A stretch of 5,385 bases of DNA from an uncultured Clostridia bacterium (lineage in GTDB: Bacteria; Bacillota; Clostridia; Oscillospirales; CAG-272): contig CAMPBZ010000086.1 of NCBI GenBank assembly GCA_946641795.1, positions 1 to 5,385 of the forward strand, given 5' to 3'. This document shows, in pieces, positions 3,532-5,385 of this stretch. The notes under the pieces are model-generated. The model made no database searches, was not told the origin of the DNA, and saw nothing but the letters and a program-made list of their open reading frames with translations. The position numbers were made by a program, and so were the translations under genes. Within the stretch, counting starts at the first letter, position 1, and the number at the start of each line of letters is the position of its first letter.

Positions 3532-5385
3532 TTACTCGCCGAGAATGTTGCGGCAACGCTCGCAGAGGAAGCCGCCGTCCTCGGTGTGTTTGCCGGCTAC
3601 CGAGAAGGTCCAGCAGCGGTCGCACTTGCAACCGTCGGCCTTTTCCACCAGAACGCCAATGGGGAAGGTTCCCTCGGTATGCGCGCCTTCGGGCGCTTTT
3701 CCGAGTTCCAGTTTCACGCCGGACACGATGAACACGATTTCCAGCTCTTTGCCGAATGCCGCGAGCAGATCGTAAAGTTCTTTGTCCTCGGTGTAAAGCG
3801 TGATCTTGGCTTCCAGCGATTTGCCAACCAGCTTTTCGGCTCTGGCAAGTTCCAACGCTTTCATCACATCGTCGCGCAGATCAAACAGATGATCCCATTT
3901 GGCGCGGATTGCGGGATAGGCGAGCGCTTCGTCGTATTCCGGCAAATCGTTCAGGTAAACGCTTTCGGTCTTGTCGCCGGCCTTGTGCGGAATGGCCTGC
4001 CACATTTCCTCGCCGGTGAAGGAGAGGATGGGGGCAAGCAAACGGATCAGGCCGGAGAGCACAAAATACATTGCCGTTTGCGCGGCACGGCGCTCCTTGC
4101 TTTGCGCCTTTTCCACGTACACGCGGTCTTTGGTAATGTCGATATAAAGTTTGGAAAGATCGTTGACGCAGAAGTTGCCGATCTCGTGGTAGATCACGTG
4201 GAACTCGTAATCGGCATAGGCTTTGCGCACGGTCTTGGTCAAATCGTTCATCCGCGAGATGATCCAGCGGTCAATCTCGGGCAGGGTATCAAACGGGAGC
4301 GCGTCGGTATTCGGGTCAAAATCGTTCAGGTCGGCAATCAGAATGCGTGCGGTGTTGCGGATCTTGCGGTAGGCATCCGAAAGCTGACGGAAGATGGGAT
4401 CCGAAACGCGAACGTCCACGCGGTAATCCGAGGAGGCCACCCACAAACGCACCAGATCGGCGCCGTATTTGGGGATTACATCCGAAGGAAGCACCGAGTT
4501 GCCGAGCGACTTGTGCATGGCTTTGCCTTCGCCGTCCACCACCCAGCCGTGCGTCAGCACGGTGCGGTAGGGCGCCTCGGCCGTTTTGCCGGCGCCAACG
4601 GCGGTCAGCAACGAGGATTGGAACCAGCCGCGGTACTGGTCGGCGCCTTCCAGGTAGAGGTCGGCGGGCCAGCGGTAGCCTTCGTTCTCGCAAGCGGCAA
4701 AATGGGAGGAGCCGGAGTCAAACCAGCCGTCCAGCGTATCGGTTTCTTGATAGAAGGACTTGCCGCCGCAATGCGGGCAGGTAAAGCCGGCCGGCAACAG
4801 CTCGGCGGCGGTTTTCTCGTACCAAACGTTCGAGCCGCTCTCGCCAAAGGCCTTGGAAACGGCCTCAATGGTCTCGTCGGTCACGATCGGCTTTTTGCAA
4901 TCCTCGCAGTAGAACACCGGAATGGGCAAACCCCAGTGGCGCTGGCGGGAAATGCACCAGTCGGCCCGCTCGCGGATCATCTGCTTCATCCGCTCGCCGC
5001 CCCATTCGGGAAGCCACTGTACGGCGTCGGCCGCGCGAACGGCGTCCTCTTTGAAGGCCTCCACCGAGCAGAACCATTGCGGCGTTGCGCGGAAGATGAT
5101 GGGCTGTTTGCAGCGCCAGCAGTGGGGATATTCGTGCGTTAGTTCCTCGGAAGCGAGGAGCGCGCCGGTTTCCACCAGGTCGGCAAGAATGGCTTTGTTG
5201 GATTCGTCGTACCGCAGACCCGCAAATTTGCCGGCCTCGGCGGTCTGGTAGCCGCGGTCGTCCACCGGGACGAGGGGCGGCAGTTTGTAGCGGCGGCAGG
5301 TCACGTTGTCGTCGGCGCCGAAGCCGCCGGCGGTGTGTACGCAACCGGTACCGCTATCCATGGTAACGTAATCGGCAACCACAAC
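3532..5385 (-). CDS. ileS: Isoleucyl-tRNA synthetase, C-terminal 617 residues (5' end outside window)
   Basis: IleRS is a cytoplasmic class I synthetase that charges tRNA-Ile with isoleucine and edits misactivated valine. The reading frame is open to the right edge (GTT at 5383-5385); the N-terminal Rossmann half with HIGH and most of the editing domain are missing. In order: the end of the CP1 editing domain (GTGCVHTAGGFGADD, about 5305-5349, with the conserved late aspartate); YPHCWRCKQPIIFRATPQWF (5071-5130); WCISRQRHWGLPIP (4918-4959); DTLDGWFDSGSSHF (about 4699-4740); LEGADQYRGWF (4621-4653); the adenylate-binding loop KAMHKSLGN (4498-4524), where most enzymes have KMSKS; the helical anticodon-binding domain (about 3900-4390); and a C-terminal zinc finger CDRC...CERC (3553-3624). 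The zinc finger points to the bacterial IleS1 type. Three additional CxxC pairs (CWRC, CEDC, CPHC) lie in the central part. A T-box leader, common for Clostridial ileS, would lie beyond the window. It is the first visible gene of the lspA-rluD cluster. Confidence 0.97.
   Translation of the reverse strand, partial: VVVADYVTMDSGTGCVHTAGGFGADDNVTCRRYKLPPLVPVDDRGYQTAEAGKFAGLRYDESNKAILADLVETGALLASEELTHEYPHCWRCKQPIIFRATPQWFCSVEAFKEDAVRAADAVQWLPEWGGERMKQMIRERADWCISRQRHWGLPIPVFYCEDCKKPIVTDETIEAVSKAFGESGSNVWYEKTAAELLPAGFTCPHCGGKSFYQETDTLDGWFDSGSSHFAACENEGYRWPADLYLEGADQYRGWFQSSLLTAVGAGKTAEAPYRTVLTHGWVVDGEGKAMHKSLGNSVLPSDVIPKYGADLVRLWVASSDYRVDVRVSDPIFRQLSDAYRKIRNTARILIADLNDFDPNTDALPFDTLPEIDRWIISRMNDLTKTVRKAYADYEFHVIYHEIGNFCVNDLSKLYIDITKDRVYVEKAQSKERRAAQTAMYFVLSGLIRLLAPILSFTGEEMWQAIPHKAGDKTESVYLNDLPEYDEALAYPAIRAKWDHLFDLRDDVMKALELARAEKLVGKSLEAKITLYTEDKELYDLLAAFGKELEIVFIVSGVKLELGKAPEGAHTEGTFPIGVLVEKADGCKCDRCWTFSVAGKHTEDGGFLCERCRNILGE

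Noticed and set aside
480..4806. A 17-base direct repeat, GCCGGCAACAGCTCGGC, at 480-496 and 4790-4806
   Set aside because: Both copies encode A-E-L-L-P-A in unrelated proteins with the same preferred codons. The flanks differ, so it is a coincidence of codon use rather than a mobile or attachment site.
3586..5142. A 518-codon open frame on the plus strand opposite ileS
   Set aside because: It is fully antisense to an unmistakable IleRS. The product is Gly/His/Val-rich with no recognisable domain, and no ribosome binding site or promoter was seen. GC-biased codons of the minus strand explain the lack of stops.

Overview
The window looks like ordinary core chromosome of a moderately GC-rich Firmicute, most likely a member of class Clostridia. 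This rests on strong AGGAGG-type ribosome binding sites, sigma-A-type promoters with TGn-extended -10 boxes, a cysteine-rich AMHKS-variant IleRS, and the order ileS-lspA-rluD, which recalls the ileS-ylyA-lspA-ylyB-pyrR region of Bacillus subtilis. The genus cannot be fixed from the sequence alone. I see no mobile element, CRISPR array, tRNA or rRNA.

Layout. Positions 1-64 hold no gene and no clear terminator. A complete DeoR-family repressor gene lies on the minus strand (65-817). A 187-bp divergent intergenic region (818-1004) carries two well-formed promoters back to back: one drives the repressor, the other a plus-strand DEDDh 3'-5' exonuclease (1005-1814). The exonuclease has an intact N-terminal catalytic domain and an unusual, probably disordered, Pro/Lys/Arg-rich tail. 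An imperfect dyad overlapping the repressor's -35 box is a possible operator. The exonuclease converges on the minus-strand block, and the 89-bp gap between them (1815-1903) holds a 19-bp perfect stem that can terminate both strands, plus a second minus-strand hairpin.

The minus-strand block, in transcription order, is ileS (C-terminal 617 residues only; it runs off the right edge), a 64-bp spacer, lspA (signal peptidase II) and an RluD-type pseudouridine synthase overlapping lspA by 8 bp. These genes serve charging of tRNA-Ile, lipoprotein maturation in the membrane, and rRNA pseudouridylation. They form a conserved housekeeping cluster, not a single pathway.

I did not find a convincing undescribed system. 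The points most worth a second look are the exonuclease tail, with a dnaX-like A-AAA-AAG heptamer at its start; the repressor-exonuclease divergent promoter region; the AMHKS variant and Pro-to-Gly change in IleRS; and the purine-rich end of lspA that also carries the rluD ribosome binding site.
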